Position numbers and translations under genes: made by a program | Source: Clostridiales bacterium | Lineage (GTDB): Bacteria; Bacillota; Clostridia; Christensenellales; Borkfalkiaceae | Length of the DNA: 64,000 bases | Reading direction: 5' to 3' | Assembly (NCBI GenBank): GCA_015055615.1 | Contig: SVHT01000004.1 | Span: forward strand, 127,308-191,307 | Part shown: positions 23,235 through 33,961 of the stretch, in pieces | Layout of the letters: the number at the start of each line of letters is the position of its first letter | Numbering within the stretch: the first letter of the stretch is position 1 | Notes under the pieces: model-generated | What the model was told of the DNA's origin: nothing | What the model saw: only the letters and a program-made list of their open reading frames with translations | The model's database searches: none

Positions 23235-25409
23235 TTAACTCAAATTCGTGGGATTTTCTTCAACGGACACCAGCACGTCCCTCGTTTTTGCGTTCGCGCA
23301 AATATCGTAAATCTGCGGTAATATAGACGTGTCTGCAAGGCGCATTAGCACCTGATAGCGGTGCTTGTTTTCTATGCGCTTGATAGGGGCGCGCATCTTG
23401 TTAAAAAACAGGAATTTTTCGCTGTTTTCTACGTACAGCTTTTCCAATTCCACGTACGCCGTCCGCAACGCCTCCACCGTCTTTTTATCGTCCTCGCCCG
23501 TCACCAAAACGCGTACGATTTTGGAAAATGGCGGGAATTGCATCGCGGCGCGCAAGGAAATTTCGTTTTCGTAAAACCCTTGATAATCGTACGCCGTCGC
23601 AAAACGCAACACTTCGTTCTCAGGGTCAAAGGTCTGCAAAACGACCTTGCCCTTTTCTTCCGCTCTACCGCTACGCCCCGCCACCTGCGTCAAGAGCTGA
23701 AAGGTGCGTTCCCCGCTCCGATAATCGGAAAAATGCAGGCTCATATCGGCGTCCAAAATTCCAACGAGCGTCACCTCGGGGAAGTCGTGCCCCTTGGCAA
23801 TCATCTGCGTGCCGACTAAGATATCCGCCTTGTGTTCGCCAAACGCCTTTAAAATTTTATAATGCCCCTCTTTCCCGCTCGTCGTATCGTTGTCCATACG
23901 CAAAATACGCGCCGACGGATAGAGCTTTTGTAAGTCCGCAACCACCCTTTGCGTGCCCGTGCCTGCGTAGGAAAGTTTCACACCACCGCAATCGGGACAG
24001 GCGGAAAGCATAGCGTATTTCGTACCGCAATAATGGCATTTTAAACAATTTTCCTCGCGGTGATAGGTGAGCGAAACGTCGCATTGCTGACACTTTGCCA
24101 CGTATCCGCACTCCTTGCAAATCACCGTTTGCGAATATCCACGGCGGTTTAAAAACAGAATCGCTTGCTTGTCCGAGGCAAGACATTTTTCGATTTCCTC
24201 TTTGAGCGCGCCCGAAAACGCCGAATTGTTCCCACGGCGCACTTCTCTGCGCATATCCGCGATAATCATCTCGGGCAAGGGGCGTTTGTTGATACGCTTT
24301 TCCAATCGAATCAGCGAAAATTCCCCCTCTTGCGCCCGTTTGTAGGTATCTACCGCGGGGGTTGCGCTACCCAAAACCAATTTACATTTGTTCCGCTTCG
24401 CGCGGAGCAACGCCACGTCAAAGGTACTGTATCTGGGCGCCGTTTCGCTGTAATAGCTGGAATCGTGCTCCTCGTCGATAATGATAACGCCCAAATTTTC
24501 TAAGGGCGCAAAAATCGCGCTACGCGCCCCAATGGCGATTTTCGCCTCGCCCGTGCGCAATCTCCACCACTCGTCAAAGCGTTCGCCCGCAGAAAGCCCG
24601 CTGTGCAAAATCGCCGCGTTTTTCCCAAACCGCGCCCGAAGCTGGGCAAGCATTTGAGGCGTGAGCGAAATTTCAGGCACGAGGAAAATCGAGCTTTCCC
24701 CCCTTTTCAACCGCTCCGCAATCAGGGTGAGATAAATTTCCGTTTTACCGCTCCCCGTTACGCCGTGGACGAGCTGTACGGTGCGATTGTCCATGTTAAT
24801 CGTATCCACGGCGCGACGTTGGTCGTCCGTCAGCGCGCGTTCCACGTTTTCGCTTTCCACGTCCTTGTAGGGGTCGCGCAAAATCTGTTCTTTCGTAATC
24901 TGTACGTACCCTTTCCTTTCAAGGGCGGACACCCCGCCGGGGAAAAGGTTGTTGAGCTTCGCACATTCCGTCTTGCCGTTCTTGGCAAGATATTCCGCTG
25001 CCCCAAGCTGATTTTTCGCGCTTTTTGCAAGCTTCATTTCCGACAAATCCACGCTTAAAACCGCGTAATTTTTCGTCAGCTCTCGCACCTTGCCCGTCCG
25101 CATTTCCGAGGGCAAAAACAACCGCAAGGTCAACGCCTTGGGTACGCGATAGCGCGCCGCCAGCTTTTCCGCAAGGGAAAGACACTCGGCATTTAGCGCG
25201 GGCAATTCGTCGGGGCAGGGGGTTACTTTTTTCAATTTTTCAAAGGGAAGGTCGGACGTTTCCTTAATGCGCATGACAAAACCGGGCACGGTCTTGCCTC
25301 CGAAAGGCGCGCGGACGCGACTGCCGACGACTACGTTTTCGTCGCAGAGATAATCGTATATTCTGTCCGTTTCACTCGTCGCAATATCGACGATGACTTC
25401 CGCAATCAT
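23235..25409 (-). CDS. priA: Primosomal helicase PriA
   Basis: PriA restarts replication at forks and D-loops. The 724-residue protein starts MIAEVIVDIATSETDRIYDY; AAGGTGG lies just upstream, while the longer frame has no site. The DNA-binding half is about 1-200, then Walker A VTGSGKTEIY, the DEEH box (IIDEEHDSSYY), and the zinc region with C-x2-C pairs (CKECGYVAKCQQCD and CLKCHYCG ... CPDCGG), then QVAGRSGR. Neighbours are rpoZ and def. Confidence 0.95.
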   Translation of the reverse strand: MIAEVIVDIATSETDRIYDYLCDENVVVGSRVRAPFGGKTVPGFVMRIKETSDLPFEKLKKVTPCPDELPALNAECLSLAEKLAARYRVPKALTLRLFLPSEMRTGKVRELTKNYAVLSVDLSEMKLAKSAKNQLGAAEYLAKNGKTECAKLNNLFPGGVSALERKGYVQITKEQILRDPYKDVESENVERALTDDQRRAVDTINMDNRTVQLVHGVTGSGKTEIYLTLIAERLKRGESSIFLVPEISLTPQMLAQLRARFGKNAAILHSGLSAGERFDEWWRLRTGEAKIAIGARSAIFAPLENLGVIIIDEEHDSSYYSETAPRYSTFDVALLRAKRNKCKLVLGSATPAVDTYKRAQEGEFSLIRLEKRINKRPLPEMIIADMRREVRRGNNSAFSGALKEEIEKCLASDKQAILFLNRRGYSQTVICKECGYVAKCQQCDVSLTYHREENCLKCHYCGTKYAMLSACPDCGGVKLSYAGTGTQRVVADLQKLYPSARILRMDNDTTSGKEGHYKILKAFGEHKADILVGTQMIAKGHDFPEVTLVGILDADMSLHFSDYRSGERTFQLLTQVAGRSGRAEEKGKVVLQTFDPENEVLRFATAYDYQGFYENEISLRAAMQFPPFSKIVRVLVTGEDDKKTVEALRTAYVELEKLYVENSEKFLFFNKMRAPIKRIENKHRYQVLMRLADTSILPQIYDICANAKTRDVLVSVEENPTNLS

Positions 25410-25442
25410 ACGCCACCTTACCTTTTGCCCTTTGAAAAGTAA

Positions 25443-25468
25443 AAGCCCCGAATTTTTTCGAGGCAATC
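25443..25468 (-). terminator. Weak hairpin between rpoZ and priA
   Basis: GCCTCGAA and TTCGGGGC pair imperfectly; minus-strand sequence continues TTTTACTTTT. It may reduce transcription into priA. Confidence 0.5.
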
Positions 25469-25479
25469 ACCGTTCGTCC

Positions 25480-25701
25480 TTAGTCCTTTGCAACAATCAC
25501 TTTACCGTCTGCAATGTCCTTGCATGCGGAAAGCAATTCTTTGTCCTTGCCCGTCGAATCGTGCACGCCAAGATTGCGTTCCGTTTCAATGATTTGACGA
25601 GCGCGTTTCGCCGCGATCGTGCACAGCGCGTAACGGCTGATGGGTTCTTCTTCCGTTCCTAATTTACGGATCATTGCGTCTACCGAAGGTTCATTAATCA
25701 T
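25480..25701 (-). CDS. rpoZ: RNA polymerase omega subunit
   Basis: The omega subunit assists assembly of RNA polymerase. The 73-residue product has the family core SRYALCTIAAKRARQI. Start MINEPSVD follows AAGGAGTG; the open frame extends 33 codons further into the gmk spacer without support. It stands between gmk and priA, as in most Bacillota, though coaBC is absent here. Confidence 0.93.
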   Translation of the reverse strand: MINEPSVDAMIRKLGTEEEPISRYALCTIAAKRARQIIETERNLGVHDSTGKDKELLSACKDIADGKVIVAKD

Positions 25702-25738
25702 ATTTTTTACACTCCTTATTCTGTGTTTTTCTTCTTTT

Positions 25739-26287
25739 TTATTGCGCGTCAAGAATGTTTTCAATTTCCTGCAACGCTCTTTCCAAATCGTCGTTGACAA
25801 CGACGAAATCGTATTCGTTTTGCTGTGAAAGCTCGTAATCGAGCCGTGAAAGACGATTTTCTATCGCCTCGTCCGTCTCCGTACCCCTGCCGATTAAACG
25901 GCGTTTGAGTTCGTCCACCGACGGCGGTACAATCATAATCAGCACGCTCTCGGGGATAGCCTTTTTCGTGTTCAAAGCCCCCACCACGTCAATTTCCAAA
26001 ATCACCGATTTTTTTTGCAAGGTCTCTAAGACAAAGCTCTTCGGCGTGCCGTAATAATTGCCGAAATGCTCGTCGTATTCCAAAAAATCGTTCTCGGCGA
26101 TTCGCTGTAAAAATTCTTCCCGTTTGAGGAAAAAATATTCCTTGCCGTGCGTTTCCCCTTCACGCGGAGCGCGCGTCGTGCAAGAAATGGACTCCGTCAC
26201 GTCCTTTCGGCGGTCCTTCAACGCCTTGACCAGCGTTCCCTTGCCAACCCCCGACGGTCCGGAAATAACCAACAATTTGTTCTTCAT
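25739..26287 (-). CDS. gmk: Guanylate kinase
   Basis: It phosphorylates GMP to GDP. The P-loop ISGPSGVGKGT is at residues 8-18, with TTRAPREGETHGKEYFF for GMP binding. The 182-residue length is slightly short but normal. It lies 11 bases after yicC. The remA gene that often separates the two is absent. Confidence 0.96.
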   Translation of the reverse strand: MKNKLLVISGPSGVGKGTLVKALKDRRKDVTESISCTTRAPREGETHGKEYFFLKREEFLQRIAENDFLEYDEHFGNYYGTPKSFVLETLQKKSVILEIDVVGALNTKKAIPESVLIMIVPPSVDELKRRLIGRGTETDEAIENRLSRLDYELSQQNEYDFVVVNDDLERALQEIENILDAQ

Positions 26288-26298
26288 CTCCGCGCTCC

Positions 26299-27174
26299 TT
26301 ATTCTAAGTTTTGTACTTGCTCACGGATTTTTTCAATCTCGTTTTTTAAAGCAAGCCCTGCGCGGGTAATCGTGACGTCGTTGCTTTTTGAGCAGGTCGT
26401 GTTCGCCTCGCGGTTAAACTCTTGCACCAAAAAGTCCAGCTTTCTGCCCACGATGCCTTCCGTGGCGATACTTCTAAACTGTTCGATATGACTGCGAAGT
26501 CTTGTCAACTCCTCGTCGATGTTGCTCTTGTCCGTGAACACGGCGACTTCCGTCAAAATGCGGTTTTCGTCAATTTTCGCCTCTGCCAAATACTCCTGTA
26601 CGCGGGCGGTCAGCTTTTCACGGTATTCCTGCGCAATCATCGGTGCGCGCGCAGAAATTTCGCCAACCAAGCCCTCAATCGTCGCCACACGCGAAAGCAT
26701 ATCCGCTTTCAGCTTTTCGCCCTCCACGGCGCGCATTTCGTTGAGATTGTCCAAAGCAATATTCAGCGCCTTGTCCAACGCCTTCGTCATTTCTTCGTCC
26801 AAGCTGATTGCGTCTTCCTGTTTCAAAACTTCGGGATAGCGCAACACAGAGGAGAGCGTTACGTCGTCGGGCAAATCGGGGAACGCCTCTTTCAATGCTT
26901 TCGCCGCCGCCACGTACGAGCTTGCGAGCGGAATATCGACGGTAAGCGCCGTAGGGCGTTCGCGTTTGTCCTTAAAGGAAATGAACAAATCGGCGTGCCC
27001 GCGGGTGAGCTTTTTGCGGATGGTCGTACGGATAACGTCTTCGTACGCCGCGAAGATGCGGGGCGCCTTAATCGACACGTCCAAATAACGGTTGTTCACC
27101 GTTTTAATTTCGCAGGTCAGCTCCAAACCGCCCTCTGCGTATTCCCCTTTTCCGTACCCCGTCATACTGAGCAT
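26299..27174 (-). CDS. YicC family endoribonuclease
   Basis: YicC/YloC proteins are endoribonucleases involved in RNA turnover and stationary-phase fitness. The 291-residue protein begins MLSMTGYGKGEY and ends with the conserved VGRKLDFLVQEFNREANTTCSKS block characteristic of the family. It is first in the yicC-gmk-rpoZ-priA-def run, behind a clear promoter. Confidence 0.93.
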   Translation of the reverse strand: MLSMTGYGKGEYAEGGLELTCEIKTVNNRYLDVSIKAPRIFAAYEDVIRTTIRKKLTRGHADLFISFKDKRERPTALTVDIPLASSYVAAAKALKEAFPDLPDDVTLSSVLRYPEVLKQEDAISLDEEMTKALDKALNIALDNLNEMRAVEGEKLKADMLSRVATIEGLVGEISARAPMIAQEYREKLTARVQEYLAEAKIDENRILTEVAVFTDKSNIDEELTRLRSHIEQFRSIATEGIVGRKLDFLVQEFNREANTTCSKSNDVTITRAGLALKNEIEKIREQVQNLE

Positions 27175-27240
27175 GGTGTTATCCCCTTTCGCGCCCTTAT
27201 TTTTGCGCTTTTTTCATTTGCCCGTTTTACGGGTTATACC

Positions 27241-27269
27241 ATTATAGCAGATATTTTTACGATTTTCAA
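27241..27269 (-). promoter_or_regulatory. Promoter of the yicC operon
   Basis: -35 TTGAAA (27264-27269), 17-bp spacer, -10 TATAAT (27241-27246). A small CCCGTAAAACGGG hairpin lies in the leader. Confidence 0.75.
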
Positions 27270-27306
27270 GCCCTTTTTCTCTTTTTTTTATTTTTTTAAA
27301 TAAAAA

Positions 27307-27332
27307 ATAACCCACGCCGTAGCGTGAGTTAT
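27307..27332 (-). terminator. Terminator after the coiled-coil membrane gene
   Basis: ATAACTCACGC/GCGTGGGTTAT (minus strand, one mismatch) followed by TTTTTTATTT. Confidence 0.8.
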
Positions 27333-27346
27333 CCTTTTTGCTGTTT

Positions 27347-28498
27347 TTAATCTTCCAGCTCTTGCTTATATTTTTGAATTTTATAGCGCTTATAGGAAGC
27401 TTTAATGCTAAGCAATGTTTTTACTTCTTTCTTGTTCTTGTGCACAAAAACACACGCAACAATCGACAACGCCAACGTTGCCATGAAACACGACGACACA
27501 TAGAACAGCATCATATAATCCACAAGAAGTATCCCGCGATTTTCCACAAAGAAGTAAATGGGCAAAAAGAGCATCAACATCCAACCCACAGCCATTGCAT
27601 TAAACTGATTGCCTGCCATTGATTTTGCTTTGATAGCGCGAAGTTCTTTTTCCGTCAAGGGCACTTCTAATTTCCCCTTAGTTTCGCGGATAGTTATTTC
27701 AAGGCTCGACATAGTCAATAACCTGATTGTCATGATAAGGGTACTTATCAGCATAAATATGCCTATAAAAGCGTACGCCATAATCGCTGTATTCTCTATC
27801 GCCCATCTCAGAGAGCTTGCGTGGTCTTCAATTCCTTCTTTAACACCTTTGATAATATCTTTGATAAAATACGTAACAGCGTCAAACACATTAACGTCTT
27901 CGAGCCCCATTACAGAGCACAGGGGAATAAACGTTAACGCAAGGAAAGAAAGCGTCAAGCTTAAAAAAATGAAAAATTGCAATTTGTAATACGTTTTAGA
28001 AACCTGCACCACTCGTTCCACGTTCTTACGCATTTCTTCTTTTTCTTCTTTCTTCAATTTTTCCTTTTCCGCTTTTTCCATTTCTTTTTGCGTAAGCTCT
28101 ATCATTGTGGGTATCGTTGGATTGATTCCTAAGGCTGCCGCCATTTCTTGTTCCTTTTGTTCAGCTTCCTTTAACGCTTCTTCACGTTCCTTTAATTCTT
28201 TCTCTTCTTTTTCCATTTTTTCCCGTTCAATAGCTAATGCTTGCTGAATCTGATTCCCACTCGTCTTAAAAAGAATCCCTCCTGCAATGACAAAACCAAG
28301 CCCCAGCTCGACTCCAACTACAAGCAGCCAAAACATCAATCGTTCTGCTATCTTGTCTTCAAAAATGAGAGCACCCCCTCCGACCAATAAGAAAACAATA
28401 GCCAATGCCGTAAAAACAATCGCCAATATGCGTTTTTCCCTTATGTTCGGCTGTTTTTTAATCTCTTTTAATAGGTTGTCTTGCTCTTCGTACGTCAT
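27347..28498 (-). CDS. Membrane protein with a long coiled coil, unknown function
   Basis: I do not recognise the family. The 383 residues hold two membrane segments near the start (about 22-44 and 53-75), a charged Glu/Lys-rich coiled coil (about 85-165), then about four more membrane segments (172-197, 240-263, 300-320, 328-352) and a basic tail. It is transcribed from a promoter whose spacer is an inverted repeat, divergent from a small XRE regulator, so it is probably repressed by that regulator. The pair looks like an accessory stress or defence-type module, but nothing in the sequence shows a biochemical activity. Confidence 0.8.
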   Translation of the reverse strand: MTYEEQDNLLKEIKKQPNIREKRILAIVFTALAIVFLLVGGGALIFEDKIAERLMFWLLVVGVELGLGFVIAGGILFKTSGNQIQQALAIEREKMEKEEKELKEREEALKEAEQKEQEMAAALGINPTIPTMIELTQKEMEKAEKEKLKKEEKEEMRKNVERVVQVSKTYYKLQFFIFLSLTLSFLALTFIPLCSVMGLEDVNVFDAVTYFIKDIIKGVKEGIEDHASSLRWAIENTAIMAYAFIGIFMLISTLIMTIRLLTMSSLEITIRETKGKLEVPLTEKELRAIKAKSMAGNQFNAMAVGWMLMLFLPIYFFVENRGILLVDYMMLFYVSSCFMATLALSIVACVFVHKNKKEVKTLLSIKASYKRYKIQKYKQELED

Positions 28499-28557
28499 AG
28501 TACTTTCCTCCTTTGTTTTTACGGTTGCAAGCTTAAAAAAGTCTGCCCCTTGAATTT

Positions 28558-28609
28558 ATTATATAGACAATTTTTGTCTATGTCAACTATTTTAGACTAT
28601 TTTTGTCTA
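28558..28609. promoter_or_regulatory. Repressed promoter with two XRE-type operators
   Basis: Minus-strand promoter: -35 TTGACA (28581-28586) and -10 TATAAT (28558-28563). The 17-bp spacer is exactly the palindrome TAGACAATTTTTGTCTA (28564-28580). A second, near-identical site TAGACTATTTTTGTCTA lies at 28593-28609, 29 bp away. Binding at the first would block RNA polymerase directly. The second may serve autoregulation of the XRE gene. Confidence 0.85.
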
Positions 28610-28657
28610 TATTTATGGTATTGAGTTTCTCAAAAGTTTGCGCTTAGGAGTGGAAAA

Positions 28658-28870
28658 ATGAGAGTCATTGAGTTTGCAAAAAGGTTGAAAGCGTTGCGGA
28701 CAGAGTTCGGTGCAACTCAAAAACAACTTGCAGATGCGTTGCAAACCACCCAAAGGCGAATTTCTTATTTGGAATCGGGAAAAATCGAGCCGGATTTATG
28801 CTTGCTTTGGCAAATCGCAGATTTTTTCGACGTGTCCATTGATTACTTGATTGGCAGATTGGAAATCTAA
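28658..28870 (+). CDS. XRE family transcriptional regulator
   Basis: A 70-residue protein that is essentially one Cro/C1-type helix-turn-helix domain: RLKALRTEFGATQKQLADALQTTQRRISYLESGKIEPDLCLLWQIADFFDVSIDYLIGR. No effector or protease domain. AGGAG lies nine bases before the start. It is divergent from the coiled-coil membrane gene, and the two palindromes between them are the likely operators. It would need another signal to be released, which this sequence does not show. Confidence 0.92.
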   Translation: MRVIEFAKRLKALRTEFGATQKQLADALQTTQRRISYLESGKIEPDLCLLWQIADFFDVSIDYLIGRLEI

Positions 28871-28872
28871 AA

Positions 28873-28909
28873 AACGCTCCGTCCACGTATGGAAAACGGA
28901 GCGTTTTTC
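28873..28909 (+). terminator. Terminator after the XRE gene
   Basis: AACGCTCCGT (28873-28882) pairs with ACGGAGCGTT (28896-28905), followed by TTT. Confidence 0.8.
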
Positions 28910-28916
28910 ATATCAA

Positions 28917-28944
28917 AAAGCGGAGCAAAATTGCTCCGCTTTTT
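28917..28944. terminator. Bidirectional terminator before the large lipoprotein stop
   Basis: AAAAGCGGAGCAA and TTGCTCCGCTTTT form a near-perfect inverted repeat with T-runs on both strands; it ends the lipoprotein gene and backs up the XRE terminator. Confidence 0.85.
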
Positions 28945-28965
28945 CGTTTTTGCTTTTACAATCTC

Positions 28966-31851
28966 TTACGCCGCGTAACCCGTAATAGGATAATTGACAA
29001 CGGGCTTGTCCGTCACGGGATAATCGACAATCGTATCGTCCTCGTCCGTCTCGGTGTTATCGTTACTGCTACCGCCCACGTCGTCACCGCCTATTACGTT
29101 CTGCACGGGGGGCAGGTCGCCAACGATAGCGTCGCCGTACGTAAACAGGAACATCTGTGCTTGCTGACGCCGTTCGCCGTTTTCGAGTACTTCTACAAAA
29201 TCAAGCTCCATCGCTGTAATCATACCGTTATAAATACGAACAACCCAAGAAGTCGTGCCCATATCGTATCTGTAACCGCGTTTTGCTTCGTCATAATAAA
29301 AATTGTCAAAACCAATATCAAGCGGGAACATTTCCGCCAAGACGTTCTCGCCGTTAAGCTCGTACGCGTCACCAACGTATTCGCACGTCCAGTTCTCGCC
29401 ATCCTCGGAATACCACTCGTAGTTTTTACCGTCCACGTTACCCACGTAGGAATACTGGCGGCCTTCGTAATCGCTCATCTCGCTATAACCCTTGTTGTCG
29501 GCAATTTGCATCGTAAATTCCCAAACTATCGAAGAATACGTATCAAACTTAACGGTACTCGAACCATTCATCGTAAAATTAGTCGCCGTTTTCATCGTCT
29601 CGAACGCTTTTTCCCAAGTCGCCTCGTCTACCATACCGACGCCAGAGTTGCCCGAGTTGCCCGAGTCACCCGAATCACCGCTGTCGTCGTTTCCGTCATC
29701 GGGATAGATTACGTCGTCATCGCCTACGTTGTTAATCGGGGGCAAGCTGTCGATAACTGCGGTGCCGTACTCTATCGAAAGCTGCCATTTATCTTGATCG
29801 TAATATTCATCTAATTCAACAACCTGTCCGTTTGCGATTTTTACTTCGTAGAAGAAAACCATTTCATTGGACATATGGATGGTATAGTCCTTTCTCGTAT
29901 CGTTAAATACCGCGCTTGCAAAGTCGTTCGCCCCCAAGAACCCATCAATAAGGTCCCTGCCTTTCATCGGGACAAAATCTTCTGCTGCGCCCAGTTCCAT
30001 TGCTTCCCAATTTTCGCCGTCGGCAGAAACCCAAACGTAATATTCTCCGTCTACAATACCCATGCAACGGTATTCTTCGCCCATATCCGTCAAAACCTTG
30101 GCAAAAAATCTTTCGCCGTCAAGGTAAAAGACCATGCGCATATCAACTTCAGGACCGATTCTGTGACCAACGATAATCAGGTTATCTGCGTCTAACAGGG
30201 TATTCCAAGCTCTATTCCACTCCGCTTCGTCAACCCACTCGCCCGTCGGCGTGTCAATCTCTACGTCCACGTCGGGCATATTAAAATCTCCCCCGCCGCC
30301 TACGTTATCATTGTCGCCTATCCCTGGATTGCTGTTGTCGCCCCCAATATCCGTATTATTATCATCGCCTCCCGAGGGTTTATCGTCGTCAAAATTCGGC
30401 AAAACAACCTGCGCGCCGCCGTAGCTTACCGTAAAGGACATTTCGTTAACGTCCTTGACGTTTTGTCCTGCAGAATCGTAATGATACCCCTCCTCCGACA
30501 TTCTGCCCCAAACGAGCAGACCGTTTTCAAATTTCAGCTCTAATTTCCCTACGTCCTCCTCGTCTATAAACGTATAAACGTACGTGCCGTTTTCATAGAC
30601 AAAGCCCGAATAGCGAGCAATGACAAAATCAAGATTCATTTCAAGGAATTCATCAAAAACAAATCCCAAAACAGCAGAAAACACCCCGTTATAGTCCACT
30701 TCGTAAGGGTATGACTGCCAGTTGGATTCCAGCGTCTTAGAATACGCCGTAGGAACGCCGTCAACCGTCGTTATGTACGTTTGGAACTCGTCGTGTTTTT
30801 CTAATTTCTCTACCACGCCGTCTTCTTCATAATAATGCGAAAAGTCAACGTTTTCTTGCAGAAAAATCTTGCCGTCCGCAATCTCCGCCATACAAATAGC
30901 CGTCCACTTATCAAAAAACTCGCCCATATACTGGTCGTCTTTTATGGAAAACTGTACGGTTGCGTTCGTTGTCGTCGCCGTAGCGGTAAGCGCTTTACCC
31001 CAAGCCGCTTCGTCCGCCAAGCTTTCGCCTGGCACGTCGCTGCCGTCCGTGCTACCGCCTTGCGAGGCGCTGTCCTTGCCGTCTTCGTTGTCCGTCCCCT
31101 CTTCGCCAGGCAATTTGCCAATCGACGTTTTGCCGTAATCTACGAAGACGTATTTCTTTTCGCTAAACCCTACTTCGCCTTGCGTTTCATCGCTTTCAAA
31201 GCGAATCGTGAACGTATAGAACAAATCGTCCACAACCTTGAATTTCATCGTGTACGGATCGTATTCGTCCTCGACAAACACGCTGTATTCGCCCGTTTCT
31301 TCATTGAATTCCAGCTCCTCGTAAAGGGAAATTAGCAACTCGGCGTCTTCGTCTAGCATATCGTTAAAAATAACGCCGAACAGGGTTGCGCTATAATCAT
31401 CTTCCTTATACTCGTTCTGCACCCAATCGGGCGTATCAATGCTGTCTTTGTACCATTCGTAACACGTGCCGTCCTCTTCGTATACGTACGATTCTTCCGT
31501 CCACGATTCCGACGCGCCGTTTTCCGTTTCCGTAATAAACATCTTTGTGTACTGAACGCCGTCTGCAAGCTTTAGCACGCCTTCCATTTTTCCGCCCCAA
31601 GACACCCCGTCTTCTTTCATTTCCACGGTGTAAACGGCGTTGACGGTTACGTTGTCTGCCACAAACGTATTTGCAACCGCCGTAGCCCACTCCAACTGCG
31701 TAATCTGCTCGCCCTTCGACGCGCCCGCATCAGGAACACTTGTTCCGTTGTCATTGCTATTGCCACCCTCGTTTCCTCCGCACGCCACAAACAGCGTGGT
31801 AGACATCGCCAAAGTCAACGCCAATAACAAGCCTTTCTTCGTTTTCTTCAT
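28966..31851 (-). CDS. Large repeat-built lipoprotein, unknown function
   Basis: A 961-residue surface lipoprotein. The signal peptide (MKKTKKGLLLALTLAMST) ends in lipobox LFVAC with Cys24. Four homologous domains of about 170-215 residues follow, each opening with an acidic EAxWxxA helix (QLEWATAV, DEAAWGKAL, DEAEWNRAW, DEATWEKAF) and closing with a YGxAxIGxLP-type strand. They are joined by Gly/Asp/Ser/Asn-rich linkers. The chain ends in short repeats (DYPVTDKPVVNYPITGY). The start follows TGGAGG. It is rich in Asp/Glu and aromatics. Internal duplication is clear; a binding or adhesive role is only a guess. Confidence 0.88.
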   Translation of the reverse strand: MKKTKKGLLLALTLAMSTTLFVACGGNEGGNSNDNGTSVPDAGASKGEQITQLEWATAVANTFVADNVTVNAVYTVEMKEDGVSWGGKMEGVLKLADGVQYTKMFITETENGASESWTEESYVYEEDGTCYEWYKDSIDTPDWVQNEYKEDDYSATLFGVIFNDMLDEDAELLISLYEELEFNEETGEYSVFVEDEYDPYTMKFKVVDDLFYTFTIRFESDETQGEVGFSEKKYVFVDYGKTSIGKLPGEEGTDNEDGKDSASQGGSTDGSDVPGESLADEAAWGKALTATATTTNATVQFSIKDDQYMGEFFDKWTAICMAEIADGKIFLQENVDFSHYYEEDGVVEKLEKHDEFQTYITTVDGVPTAYSKTLESNWQSYPYEVDYNGVFSAVLGFVFDEFLEMNLDFVIARYSGFVYENGTYVYTFIDEEDVGKLELKFENGLLVWGRMSEEGYHYDSAGQNVKDVNEMSFTVSYGGAQVVLPNFDDDKPSGGDDNNTDIGGDNSNPGIGDNDNVGGGGDFNMPDVDVEIDTPTGEWVDEAEWNRAWNTLLDADNLIIVGHRIGPEVDMRMVFYLDGERFFAKVLTDMGEEYRCMGIVDGEYYVWVSADGENWEAMELGAAEDFVPMKGRDLIDGFLGANDFASAVFNDTRKDYTIHMSNEMVFFYEVKIANGQVVELDEYYDQDKWQLSIEYGTAVIDSLPPINNVGDDDVIYPDDGNDDSGDSGDSGNSGNSGVGMVDEATWEKAFETMKTATNFTMNGSSTVKFDTYSSIVWEFTMQIADNKGYSEMSDYEGRQYSYVGNVDGKNYEWYSEDGENWTCEYVGDAYELNGENVLAEMFPLDIGFDNFYYDEAKRGYRYDMGTTSWVVRIYNGMITAMELDFVEVLENGERRQQAQMFLFTYGDAIVGDLPPVQNVIGGDDVGGSSNDNTETDEDDTIVDYPVTDKPVVNYPITGYAA

Positions 31852-31896
31852 AAAAACCTCCACTTTTTCTTTTTATAAAAAAGAACCCTTACGCCT

Positions 31897-31925
31897 ATTA
31901 TACACGACGTATATGCCGTTGTCAA
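31897..31925 (-). promoter_or_regulatory. Promoter of the large lipoprotein gene
   Basis: Consensus -35 TTGACA (31920-31925), 17-bp spacer, -10 TATAAT (31897-31902), suggesting strong expression. Confidence 0.85.
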
Positions 31926-31942
31926 TACCTTCCCAAAAAATT

Positions 31943-31957
31943 GCGCTAAAAAAGCGC
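31943..31957 (-). terminator. Terminator after ligA
   Basis: GCGCT and AGCGC pair; the minus strand continues AATTTTTT. The stem is short. Confidence 0.6.
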
Positions 31958-32001
31958 AGAGCCCTTTTTCCCTACGCTTTTCTTTGTGTTATCTCTTATT
32001 T

Positions 32002-33957
<1,956 letters not shown>

Positions 33958-33961
33958 CTAT

